Origin: Nonomuraea terrae
GTDB taxonomy: Bacteria; Actinomycetota; Actinomycetes; Streptosporangiales; Streptosporangiaceae
Assembly (NCBI RefSeq): GCF_004348995.1
Contig: NZ_SMKQ01000061.1
Span: 1-42,423 of the forward strand
Length of the DNA: 42,423 bases
Reading direction: 5' to 3'
Part shown: positions 14,705 through 21,775 of the stretch, in pieces
Position numbering within the stretch: position 1 is the stretch's first letter
Layout of the letters: each line of letters begins with the position of its first letter
Notes under the pieces: model-generated
The model's input: only the letters and a program-made list of their open reading frames with translations
What the model was told of the DNA's origin: nothing
Databases searched by the model: none
Position numbers and translations under genes: made by a program

Positions 14705-15460
14705 TCAGGCCCAGGGGTCGAGGTCGGGGCGTTTCGGGGTGCGGCCGTCGCCGGAGGAGACGCCGCGCAGGCGGCGCGAGACCCAGGGCACGAGGTGCTC
14801 GCGCATCCACTGGGCGTCCTCGCGGCGGCGGGCCCGCGGGTCGAGCGAGCGTTCGGGCCAGTCCTTGCGCCAGTCCTCGAACGGCACCCCCAGCACGTCG
14901 AGCACCCGGGCGGCGACGAGCCGGTGGCCGTCCTCGTTCATGTGCAGCCGGTCGGGGCTCCAGGCCCGCCAGTCGCGCAGCCCCTGCATCGACCACTGGT
15001 CGACCAGCCGGCACCCGTACAGGTCGGCGATCGAGCGGACATGCAGGTAGAAGATGGCGAAACGGCCGCGCAGGCGGCGCATGAGCGGGGTGTCGCGCGG
15101 GTCCACCCCCGTGAAGAGCAGTACGTCGGCGCCGCCGGCCCGCAGGTCGCGCACGGCCCGGGCGAGCTTCTTGGCCATCACGTCGGGGTCGCTGCCCGGC
15201 CGCAGCAGGTCGTTGCCGCCGGCGCAGAAGCTGACCAGGTCGGGCGCCATCTCGACGGCCAGCGGCACCTGCTCGGCCACGATCTGGTCGAGCAGCTTGC
15301 CGCGTACGGCGAGGTTGGCGTAGCGGAAGGAGGAGTCGTCGGCCGCGAGCCGTTCGGCCACCCGGTCGGCCCAGCCACGGTAGTGACCGTCCGGACCGGG
15401 ATCGTTCAGTCCTTCTGTGAAGCTGTCACCGAGGGCGACGAAGGACTTGTAGTGCCTCAT
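14705..15460 (-). CDS. SGNH/GDSL-family hydrolase
   Basis: A 251-residue esterase-like enzyme. The nucleophile block is ALGDSFTEG with Ser13, the oxyanion block is CAGGNDLL with Asn83, and the dyad near the C-terminus is SPDRLHM with Asp170 and His173. Gly51-53 lies in NLAVRGKLL. There is no signal peptide, so it is probably cytoplasmic, like the platelet-activating-factor acetylhydrolase-type SGNH proteins of actinobacteria. The start ATG at 15460 lies 8 nt after a -10-like GATAAC (15474-15469) with TTGCGC 16 bp further up, again leaderless in style. The substrate could be an ester, acyl-CoA or glycan acetate; sequence alone does not say. It lies 129 bp downstream of aroB on the same strand. 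Confidence 0.85.
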   Translation of the reverse strand: MRHYKSFVALGDSFTEGLNDPGPDGHYRGWADRVAERLAADDSSFRYANLAVRGKLLDQIVAEQVPLAVEMAPDLVSFCAGGNDLLRPGSDPDVMAKKLARAVRDLRAGGADVLLFTGVDPRDTPLMRRLRGRFAIFYLHVRSIADLYGCRLVDQWSMQGLRDWRAWSPDRLHMNEDGHRLVAARVLDVLGVPFEDWRKDWPERSLDPRARRREDAQWMREHLVPWVSRRLRGVSSGDGRTPKRPDLDPWA

Positions 15461-15589
15461 GAGGTGGTGTTATCTCCGGGATAGGGGGCTGCGCAAGGAC
15501 GTATGACTGTAGTCCTAAGCCCGCGAGGGCGCGCGCCGCCACCCCGGCCACGACACAGGCATGGCGAAACTCTTCCCTCGCCGCGGGTG

Positions 15590-16660
15590 TCACGCAGAGA
15601 CCTCCTTGTACGCCGCCTCCATGAGGTCTTCGGCGGGGTCTTCGAGGCGGCCGGGCTCGGCCAGGCCGTCGAGCACGACGAAGCGCTGCTTGGCGCCGCG
15701 GTTCTTCTTGTCGAGGCGCATGTGGTCGCGCAGCCGCGGCCAGGCCCCGGCGTGGTAGGAGACGGGCAGGCCCACGGCGGTGAGGATCGAGCGGGTGCGC
15801 GCCACCAGGTCGGCGCGGCCGGACAGGCGTGACAGCTCGGCGGCGTAGACCATGCCGATGGCCACGGCCTCGCCGTGGCGGATGGCGTAGTGCTCCTCGC
15901 GTTCGATGGCGTGGGCGAGCGTGTGGCCGTAGTTGAGGATCTCACGCAGGCCGGCCTCGCGCAGGTCGGCGCCCACGACGTCGGCCTTGACGCGGATCTT
16001 GCGCTCGATGAGCTCGCGCGTGTGGGGGCCGGCGGGGCTGGTGGCGGCCTCGGGGTCGGCCTCGATGAGCGTGAGGATCTCGGGGTCGGCGATGAAGCCG
16101 CCCTTGATGACCTCGGCGAGCCCGGCGACGTAGTCGGCCCTCGGCATGCCGTCGAGCGTGGACAGCTCGCACAGCACGCCCGCGGGCGGCAGGAACGTAC
16201 CCACGAGGTTCTTGCCCTCGGGGGTGTCGATGCCGTTCTTGCCGCCGACCGCGGCGTCGACCATGGCCAGCAGCGTCGTGGGCACGAGCACGACCTGCAC
16301 GCCGCGCAGCCAGGTGGCGGCCACGAACCCGGCCAGGTCGGTCGTCGCGCCCCCGCCCACGCCGACCACGGCGTCGGAGCGGGTCACGCCGTGCCGGCCG
16401 AGCGCGGACCACAGCCCGGCCGCGACCTCGACGGTCTTGGCCTGCTCGCCGTCGGGCACGGGCAGCTCGGCCACCGTGTAACCGGCCTGCGACAGCGCAG
16501 CGCACACCGGCTTCGCGATCTGCGGCAGCGTCTCGGGGAAGATCACCGCGACCGTGCGCACGCCCGGTTTGAGCAGGGTGGTCAGCTCGCCGAGCACGCC
16601 GGTGCCGACCACGACGTCGTACGGGCTGTCGCCGCGTACGGGGATGCGCGTGGCGGTCAT
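15590..16660 (-). CDS. aroB: 3-dehydroquinate synthase
   Basis: A 356-residue enzyme converting DAHP to 3-dehydroquinate with NAD+ and a divalent metal, the second step of the shikimate pathway. Hallmarks: VGVGGGATTDLAGFVAATW (about 99-117, NAD+ binding), PTTLLAMVDAAVGGKNGID with Lys141-Asn142, and metal ligands Glu183 (LAEVIKG), His246 (NYGHTLAH) and His262 (RHGEAV). Length is normal. The ATG at 16660 overlaps the aroK stop by 4 bp (ATGA), so it is translationally coupled as the last gene of aroC-aroK-aroB. Cytoplasmic; needed for aromatic amino acids, folate and menaquinone. Confidence 0.97.
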   Translation of the reverse strand: MTATRIPVRGDSPYDVVVGTGVLGELTTLLKPGVRTVAVIFPETLPQIAKPVCAALSQAGYTVAELPVPDGEQAKTVEVAAGLWSALGRHGVTRSDAVVGVGGGATTDLAGFVAATWLRGVQVVLVPTTLLAMVDAAVGGKNGIDTPEGKNLVGTFLPPAGVLCELSTLDGMPRADYVAGLAEVIKGGFIADPEILTLIEADPEAATSPAGPHTRELIERKIRVKADVVGADLREAGLREILNYGHTLAHAIEREEHYAIRHGEAVAIGMVYAAELSRLSGRADLVARTRSILTAVGLPVSYHAGAWPRLRDHMRLDKKNRGAKQRFVVLDGLAEPGRLEDPAEDLMEAAYKEVSA

Positions 16661-17157
16661 GACGGCAGCCCCTGCACGATCTCGTCGGCGAGCTCCTCCG
16701 GCTCGCGCTTGTCGGTCACCACCGTCTGGGAGGCCAGCCGCTCGTAGACCGGGCGGCGCTCCTCCATGAGCTTCTTCAGCTGGCTGCGCGGGTTGAGCAC
16801 GAGCAGCGGCCGGGCCGAGGCCAGGCCGACCCGCTGGACCGCGTCGGACAGGCCCACCTGGAGGTAGACGACGTGGTGGCCGGCGAGCAGCGCCTGCGTC
16901 TCCTCGTGCAGGACGGCGCCGCCGCCCAGCGACAGGATGCCGTCGTGCTCGGCCAGCGCGCGGCGTACGGCCTCGTGTTCGAGCTCGCGGAAGCGGGCCT
17001 CGCCGTCTTCGACGAAGATGTCGGGGACGGGCTTGCCCGCCACGGCCTCCACGTCGGCGTCGGTGTCGCGGAAGGCGACGCCGAGCCGCTCGGCGAGCAT
17101 CCGCCCGAGCGTGGTCTTGCCGGACCCGGGAGCCCCGATCAGCACGGCCTTGGTCAT
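16657..17157 (-). CDS. aroK: Shikimate kinase
   Basis: A 166-residue P-loop kinase phosphorylating shikimate at the 3-hydroxyl with ATP. Walker A is GAPGSGKT (8-15). Shikimate-binding residues are Asp33 (DTDAD), Arg57 (FRELE) and the Gly triplet in LSLGGGAV (78-80); Arg116 in SARPLL belongs to the lid. Length is typical of the family. The start at ATG 17157 overlaps the aroC stop by 4 bp, and its own stop overlaps the aroB start by 4 bp, so all three proteins are made in a coupled chain. The name aroK is used as for other actinobacteria with a single copy in this operon. Confidence 0.96.
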   Translation of the reverse strand: MTKAVLIGAPGSGKTTLGRMLAERLGVAFRDTDADVEAVAGKPVPDIFVEDGEARFRELEHEAVRRALAEHDGILSLGGGAVLHEETQALLAGHHVVYLQVGLSDAVQRVGLASARPLLVLNPRSQLKKLMEERRPVYERLASQTVVTDKREPEELADEIVQGLPS

Positions 17158-18335
17158 TTGATCACCATTGAAGATAGGTAGCCGGACAGGTTGCGGGCGA
17201 CCTCCTCGACGGAGTCGCCGCCGAACTTCTCCAGCGCCGCGTCGGCCAGCACCAGCGCGACCATCGCCTCGGCCACGACGCCCGCCGCCGGGACGGCGCA
17301 CACGTCGGAGCGCTCGTGGTGGGCCTTGGCCGCCTCGCCGGTCTTGACGTCGATCGTGGCCAGCGCCCTCGGCACCGTGGAGATCGGCTTCATCGCGGCG
17401 CTGACCCGCAGGATCTCGCCGTTGGTCATGCCGCCCTCGACGCCGCCCGCGCGGTTGGTGATGCGGCGCACGCCGTCCTCGGCGGAGTATTCGATCTCGT
17501 CGTGGGCGCGGGAGCCCGGCCTGCGCGCGGTCTCGAAGCCGTCGCCGACCGCGACGCCCTTGATGGCCTGGATGCCCATGAGCGCCCCGGCGAGCCGGGA
17601 GTCGAGCCGGCGGTCCCAGTGGGTGTAGCTGCCGAGGCCGGGCGGCAGGCCGTAGGCGAGCACCTCGACGACGCCGCCGAGCGTGTCGCCGTCTTTGTGG
17701 GCCTTGTCGATCACCTCGACCATGGCGGCGCTGCCGCCCGGGTCGGCGCAGCGGACCGGGTCGGCGTCGATGCGGGCCAGCTCGTGGGGACCGGGCAGCG
17801 TCTCCGACGGCGTGCGGGCGCCGCCGATCTCGGTGACGTGGCTGACGATGTCGACGCCGAGCGCCTGCTTGAGGAAGCGCCGGGCGACCTCGCCGAGCGC
17901 GACCCGGGCGGCGGTCTCGCGGGCGCTGGCCCGGTCGAGCACGTTGCGGGCGTCGTCGAAGCCGTATTTCTGCATGCCGGCCAGGTCGGCGTGGCCGGGG
18001 CGGGGGCGGGACCTCGGCGCGTTGCGGGCCAGGCCCTCCAGCTCGCCCGGGTCGACCGGGTCGGCCGACATGACCTTCTCCCACTTGGGCCACTCGGTGT
18101 TGCCGACGCGGACGGCGACCGGGCTGCCCATCGTGCGGCCGTGGCGCAGGCCGCCGGCGATCGTCACCTGGTCTTCCTCGAACTTCATCCGCGCGCCGCG
18201 CCCGTAGCCGAGCCTGCGGCGGCGCAGGGCCTCGCCGATGGCGGCCGTGGTCACCTCGACCCCGGCCGGCAGGCCCTCCAGGATGGCGACGAGTTCGGGG
18301 CCGTGGGACTCTCCGGCGGTCAACCAGCGCAACAT
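17154..18335 (-). CDS. aroC: Chorismate synthase
   Basis: A 393-residue FMN-dependent lyase turning EPSP into chorismate, the last shikimate step. Signatures: GESHGPEL at the N-terminus, the glycine-rich RRRLGYGRGARM (about 40-51), RPRPGHADLAGMQKYG (about 110-125), ASARETAARVALG, and GGVEGGMTNGEI (about 297-308). Length matches actinobacterial enzymes. The start is the ATG at 18335 with GGAAG about a dozen bases upstream. It leads the aroC-aroK-aroB run; the prepilin peptidase gene ends 43 bp upstream on the same strand and may be in the same transcript. Confidence 0.97.
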   Translation of the reverse strand: MLRWLTAGESHGPELVAILEGLPAGVEVTTAAIGEALRRRRLGYGRGARMKFEEDQVTIAGGLRHGRTMGSPVAVRVGNTEWPKWEKVMSADPVDPGELEGLARNAPRSRPRPGHADLAGMQKYGFDDARNVLDRASARETAARVALGEVARRFLKQALGVDIVSHVTEIGGARTPSETLPGPHELARIDADPVRCADPGGSAAMVEVIDKAHKDGDTLGGVVEVLAYGLPPGLGSYTHWDRRLDSRLAGALMGIQAIKGVAVGDGFETARRPGSRAHDEIEYSAEDGVRRITNRAGGVEGGMTNGEILRVSAAMKPISTVPRALATIDVKTGEAAKAHHERSDVCAVPAAGVVAEAMVALVLADAALEKFGGDSVEEVARNLSGYLSSMVIK

Positions 18336-18378
18336 GCGTACAAGTCTTCCACGTGCCGCCGGGTGGGATGTCCGTCGG

Positions 18379-18963
18379 TCACCACGTGAGACAGAGTGTC
18401 GTGAACGCGCCCAGCAACATGAAAGGGCCGAACGGGAACTGCGTGTGCCGGGTGCCGCGCCGGGTCAGCAGCAGGGACAGGCCGTAGAGCGCGCCGTACA
18501 GCTGCCCGAGGAAGGCCGCCACCACGAGCGCCTGCCAGCCCAGCGCGGCGGCGGCCATGCCGATCAGGCCGGCCAGCTTGACGTCGCCGAACCCGAGCGC
18601 GTCCGGCCTGAGGAACCAGAGCAGCCCGTACGCGGCCGCCAGCACCGCCCCTCCGGCCAGCGCGCGCGGCAGCTCGCCGGTGGGCGCGAGCGCGAGCGCC
18701 ATGATCGGGTACGCGGGCAGCGTGATCGCGTCGGGCAGTGTGTACGTGCGCCAGTCGATGACCGCCAGCGCGGCCCCGATCACGGCGAAGCACGCGTACG
18801 GGAGGCCCGCCTGCCAGGCGACCAGCGCGGCCAGGGCGGCGGTCGCGAGCTCCGTGAGTGGCGGCCAGGCGGGCGCCGGGGTGACGCCGTCGTCGTAGGA
18901 GTCGGCCAGCGCCCTGATCCGGCCCCCGCAGACCAGGCCGAGCAGCGCCATGAGTGCGACCAC
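18379..18963 (-). CDS. Prepilin peptidase (type IV leader peptidase, A24 family), reduced form
   Basis: A 194-residue membrane aspartyl protease that cleaves type IV prepilin-like leaders. The two catalytic aspartates are Asp70 in VIDWRTYTLPDAIT and Asp127 in LGFGDVKLAGLIG (the GxGD motif). FPFGPFMLLG near the end is also typical. Six or so helices are present. The N-terminal zinc/methylase domain of PilD is missing, as in the short actinobacterial type. The start at GTG 18963 follows a TAGGGT -10 (18975-18970) by 6 nt. No pilin genes are in this window; its substrates (Flp/Tad or competence-type pseudopilins) must be elsewhere. Position before aroC suggests co-transcription. Confidence 0.9.
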   Translation of the reverse strand: MVALMALLGLVCGGRIRALADSYDDGVTPAPAWPPLTELATAALAALVAWQAGLPYACFAVIGAALAVIDWRTYTLPDAITLPAYPIMALALAPTGELPRALAGGAVLAAAYGLLWFLRPDALGFGDVKLAGLIGMAAAALGWQALVVAAFLGQLYGALYGLSLLLTRRGTRHTQFPFGPFMLLGAFTTLCLTW

Positions 18964-18969
18964 GCCCAG

Positions 18970-18975
18970 ACCCTA
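18970..18975 (-). promoter_or_regulatory. -10 element TAGGGT, leaderless start of the prepilin peptidase
   Basis: TAGGGT on the minus strand ends 6 nt before the GTG at 18963, the same box and spacing as at 1361, 1808 and 20878. It probably drives the prepilin peptidase and perhaps the aro genes. Confidence 0.5.
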
Positions 18976-18989
18976 GACCGGCCCCGCTC

Positions 18990-19002
18990 CCCCGCATCGG
19001 GG
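18990..19002 (-). terminator. Short hairpin between the SseB-like and prepilin peptidase genes
   Basis: A perfect 5-bp stem (CCCCG and CGGGG) with a 3-nt loop, 18 bp after the stop of the SseB-like gene, with extra G and C that may lengthen it. It is a weak candidate terminator. Confidence 0.4.
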
Positions 19003-19020
19003 CTATGCCGTTTTCGCCTG

Positions 19021-19551
19021 TCAGCGCCTGGAGAACCAGCGGCGCTTGCGGGGCGCCGGCTGCACCGTGGCCACGGTCGCGCCGGGCAGGTCGGTGACGG
19101 TGCCGGACTCGACGGCGGCGAGAGCCCGCAGCACCTCTCCCTCGATCACGAACTGCACCGGGCCCGCCACGTCGACCACGACCGCGGCGGCCTGCTCCTG
19201 GACGGCGGCCTGACAGACCTGCAGCGTGCCGGCCTGGATCGGGCGGGCGTCGGGGCGCCACCTGGCCATCGACTCCGTGCCGGTGAACGCGAGCACCGCC
19301 TGCCTGCCGTCCTGGCCGACGAGCTTGGGCAGCGCCATCTCGCTCTCCTTCTCCTGCCGCAGCCCGTGGGCGCCGACCTCGGACTCGGTCAGCAGGGCGA
19401 CGACGGGGACGAGCAGGCGGGCGCCGCTCAGCGCGTTGAGGACCTCGGCGGGGCCGGTCGTACCGGCGTCGTAGGCGGCCAGCGCGGCGGCCACCGCCGG
19501 CGCGACGGAGCCGTCGTCGTGCGGGTCGAGAGGTTGCGGAATGCTCGGCAC
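19021..19551 (-). CDS. SseB-like domain protein
   Basis: A 176-residue soluble protein. The pattern is that of the SseB N-terminal domain: a helix (SVAPAVAAALAAYDAG), a strand (RLLVPVVALLTE), then ALPKLVGQDGRQAVLAFTGTESMARW and IQAGTLQVCQAAVQEQAAAVVVD, with the conserved Phe/Tyr-Thr-s-x-e-a-x-x-W element as FTGTESMARW. The C-terminus is basic (PAPRKRRWFSRR). SseB is named from an E. coli protein linked to serine sensitivity; in actinobacteria the domain is common and its role is unknown. The start is GTG 19551, with a -10-like TAGTCT (19565-19560) 8 nt upstream. It probably forms its own transcript. Confidence 0.8.
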   Translation of the reverse strand: MPSIPQPLDPHDDGSVAPAVAAALAAYDAGTTGPAEVLNALSGARLLVPVVALLTESEVGAHGLRQEKESEMALPKLVGQDGRQAVLAFTGTESMARWRPDARPIQAGTLQVCQAAVQEQAAAVVVDVAGPVQFVIEGEVLRALAAVESGTVTDLPGATVATVQPAPRKRRWFSRR

Positions 19552-19599
19552 AACTCCGGAGACTACCGGCGCCCACCGGCGGTCCGGGAAAGTGCGGGC

Positions 19600-19629
19600 G
19601 CCGACGTCACCTGAGCCGACGTCACCTGA
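19600..19629 (-). repeat. 15-bp perfect tandem duplication
   Basis: GCCGACGTCACCTGA occurs twice back to back (19600-19614, 19615-19629) between the amidohydrolase and SseB-like genes. It contains GACGTC. Most likely a slippage event; it lies just downstream of the amidohydrolase stop. Confidence 0.8.
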
Positions 19630-19638
19630 GGGGCCGGG

Positions 19639-20730
19639 TCAGCTCAGGTCGGAGATGGCGGCCACGGGGCCGCCGCCCGAGGGGCCCTGGTGGACGGCGG
19701 CGACCGAGACGAAGACCGCCGGGTCGCCGGTGACCGAGGCGGCCACGCCGCCCACCGCGGCCTTGATCTGGCGGTGCCAGTGGACGTCGGAGTCGTCCAG
19801 CATGATGTTGCGCCGAGCGCGCACCCGCCCGGACGGGTCGGCCTCGCACTTCATGAAGACGTTCACCAGCCGCTCCCCGAGGTCGGACGGGTGGGGCCGT
19901 TCGGGCAGCGGCAGGCCGGAGTCGCGGATGGCCGCCCAGATGCCGTCGGCGTCGAGGGCGTCCTTCATGACGCTGTGGCCGATGCGGTAGCGCCCGCCGA
20001 TGCCGCGCACGTTCCCCACGAGCACGATCTGCGCCCGGTCCAGCTCCACCCCCGACGAGCAGGAGGCGACGGACGAGTACAGCGACAGGTCCTTGTGGAT
20101 CTGGTCGGCGCGCGGCATCTCGATCTCGCCGAGGGCCACGGCGATGCCGAGGGCGGTCGTGGAGTTGGACAGGTCCATCGAGGGGCCGGTCTCCTCGATG
20201 GCGGTGTCGTGGCCGCGGCGCTTGGCGTCGGTGATGGTGGCCAGGGTCAGCAGCGGCGTCTTGGTCTGTACGTAGTGCACGTCACGAGGGTCGTCGATGC
20301 CGGCGATCTTCATGGCCTCGCGGACCCCGGCGGCGACCTTCTCCACCATGGCGGGGCGGCCGATGTCCTCCGGCAGGATGACCTCGCTCATCGCCACCCC
20401 GACCGACAGGCGCGGCTCGTCGGTGGCGGGGGCGTCGGAGGTGGTGGCGAAGATGGTGGCGTGCGGGCTGAGGATGCCGTCGGTGCCGCCCGACCACACC
20501 AGCGGCACGCTCTCCGGCGCCGGGTGCCCGTGCTCGGCGAGCACCTCGCGGAAGGCGAGGTCGGCGAGGATGCGCGTGTAGTCGTTCACGCCGCCGTTGC
20601 CCTCGGTCTTGCCGATGACGGCCAGCACCCGTTCGGCCTCGATCATGCCGTCGGCGATGAGCCGCGACAGCCCGGAGGCGTCGGTGACGCTCTCGATGGG
20701 AACCTTGCGCACTTCGATCGGGTCCGGCAT
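19639..20730 (-). CDS. Ring-opening amidohydrolase: cyanuric acid amidohydrolase or barbiturase
   Basis: A 363-residue member of the AtzD/TrzD/barbiturase family, which opens cyanuric acid or barbituric acid rings. The fold is three concatenated similar domains, each giving one Lys-Ser pair. They are visible as Lys41 (IGKTEGNG) with Ser80 (VWSGGTDG), Lys157 (VQTKTPLL) with Ser226 (SCSSGVEL), and Lys294 (FMKCEADP) with Ser351 (QGPSGGGP). Spacing and length match AtzD closely. RNIMLDDSDVHWHRQIKAA near residue 308 is also characteristic. The start ATG at 20730 has AGGAGAAGGGG upstream. No atzE, atzF, biuret or ureidomalonate hydrolase lies nearby, so pathway context does not settle the substrate; barbiturase (pyrimidine oxidation) is as likely as cyanurate breakdown. 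Confidence 0.88.
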   Translation of the reverse strand: MPDPIEVRKVPIESVTDASGLSRLIADGMIEAERVLAVIGKTEGNGGVNDYTRILADLAFREVLAEHGHPAPESVPLVWSGGTDGILSPHATIFATTSDAPATDEPRLSVGVAMSEVILPEDIGRPAMVEKVAAGVREAMKIAGIDDPRDVHYVQTKTPLLTLATITDAKRRGHDTAIEETGPSMDLSNSTTALGIAVALGEIEMPRADQIHKDLSLYSSVASCSSGVELDRAQIVLVGNVRGIGGRYRIGHSVMKDALDADGIWAAIRDSGLPLPERPHPSDLGERLVNVFMKCEADPSGRVRARRNIMLDDSDVHWHRQIKAAVGGVAASVTGDPAVFVSVAAVHQGPSGGGPVAAISDLS

Positions 20731-20877
20731 GCCACGCCCCTTCTCCTGTACCGGTCACCCGCCCTGTCCCGGAGGGCGGCTGGCGACGCCAGCCCGGCCC
20801 GGTCGGCGGTGTTCACGGTCAAGGTGTGCCCATGAAGGCCGCCGATGATGTCAACCTGCGCTCAGCGCCCGCGGCGG

Positions 20878-20883
20878 TAGGGT
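20878..20883 (+). promoter_or_regulatory. -10 element TAGGGT for the alpha/beta hydrolase
   Basis: TAGGGT ends 7 nt before the GTG at 20891. The divergent gap to the amidohydrolase is 160 bp and shows no further clear element. Confidence 0.5.
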
Positions 20884-20890
20884 CGCGGAC

Positions 20891-21556
20891 GTGATTCGCG
20901 AAGCGCAGCTCGACGGCATCAAGCTGGTCTATCGGGAGGAGGGCGACCCGGCCGCTCCCCCGCTGCTGCTGGTCCACGGCCGTACCGCCGACCACAACGA
21001 CTGGAACGGCATCACCCAGCACTTCGCGGCGCGCCACCACGTGATCGTGCCCGACCTGCGGGGGCACGGGCGCAGCGACCGGCCGGGGACGTACACGCTG
21101 CCGGGGATGGCCGCGGACCTCGTCGCGCTGCTCGACCACGTGGGCGCCGCGCGTGCCACGGTCGTCGGGCACTCGCTGGGCGGCGTGCTGTCCTGCCTGG
21201 TGGCGGGCGGTCATCCGGAGCGCGTCGAGCGGCTCGTGCTGGAGGACGTGCCGGCGCTGCCCCTGCGCGACCGCCCACCTGTCGTGGAGGACGGGTCCAC
21301 CGGGTTCGACTGGCGGATGGTGCACGAGACCGAGCGGCAGTTCCTGCACCCCGGTCCCGCGTGGCGGGAGGCGCTGTCGGCCATCACGGCGCCGACGCTG
21401 GTGTTGTCGGGCGGGGCGGCGAGCCCGTTCGACGCGGGAGAGACGGCCGCGCGGATCCCGGGCGCGAAGCTGGTCACCATCGAGGCGGGCCACCTGATCC
21501 ACGTCGGCGCCCGCAAGGAGTTCCTCCGCACGGTGGACGCGTTCCTGGGGGTCTGA
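20891..21556 (+). CDS. Alpha/beta hydrolase
   Basis: A 221-residue hydrolase of unknown substrate. The oxyanion loop is LLLVHGRTADHNDW (HG at 29-30), the nucleophile elbow is VVGHSLGG with Ser95, and the acid and base are probably Asp181 (SPFDAGE) and His201 (IEAGHLIHVG). VPDLRGHGRSDRPG is the usual strand 4 motif of esterase and epoxide-hydrolase relatives. The cap domain is very short, since the total length is well under the usual 260-290. No signal peptide. It is divergent from the ring-opening amidohydrolase and starts at GTG 20891 behind a leaderless -10. Its last codons (VDAFLGV) are the source-like unit of the 45-bp repeat that follows. Confidence 0.85.
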   Translation: MIREAQLDGIKLVYREEGDPAAPPLLLVHGRTADHNDWNGITQHFAARHHVIVPDLRGHGRSDRPGTYTLPGMAADLVALLDHVGAARATVVGHSLGGVLSCLVAGGHPERVERLVLEDVPALPLRDRPPVVEDGSTGFDWRMVHETERQFLHPGPAWREALSAITAPTLVLSGGAASPFDAGETAARIPGAKLVTIEAGHLIHVGARKEFLRTVDAFLGV

Positions 21557-21700
21557 ACGCGCGGGACGCGGCGGACGCGATCCTGGGAGCCTCAACGCGC
21601 CGGGCACGGGACGCGGCGGACGCGATCCTGGGAGCCTCAACGCGCCGGGCACGGAACGCGGCGGACGCGATCCTGGGAGCCTGGACGCGCCGGGCGCGAG
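21528..21700 (+). repeat. 45-bp tandem repeat, three full units plus a degenerate unit in the hydrolase 3' end
   Basis: Three near-identical 45-bp units run at 21566-21610, 21611-21655 and 21656-21700, each containing ACGCGGCGGACGCGATCCTG. Just upstream, the last codons of the hydrolase (GTGGACGCGTTCCTGGGG, then GTCTGAACGCG) match the unit at most positions but span 38 bp instead of 45. The array thus appears to have arisen by duplication of the gene's 3' end, with loss or gain of 7 bp. The 45-bp period keeps a reading frame (ADAILGASTRRARDA-like), but it is out of phase with the hydrolase and lacks a start signal, so I treat it as non-coding. Confidence 0.8.
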
Positions 21701-21775
21701 GGGGCGGCGAACCGTTTCCCCGCTTCCTGGACGCCGGGGCGTGGCGGCGGGTGGAGGGGGTAGTGGCCGCGTGAC

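Noticed and set aside
21361..21774. Protein with 15-residue repeats ADAILGASTRRAR encoded by the 45-bp array
   Set aside because: The frame begins antiphase inside the hydrolase gene, has no start signal, and its pre-repeat part is shadow sequence.
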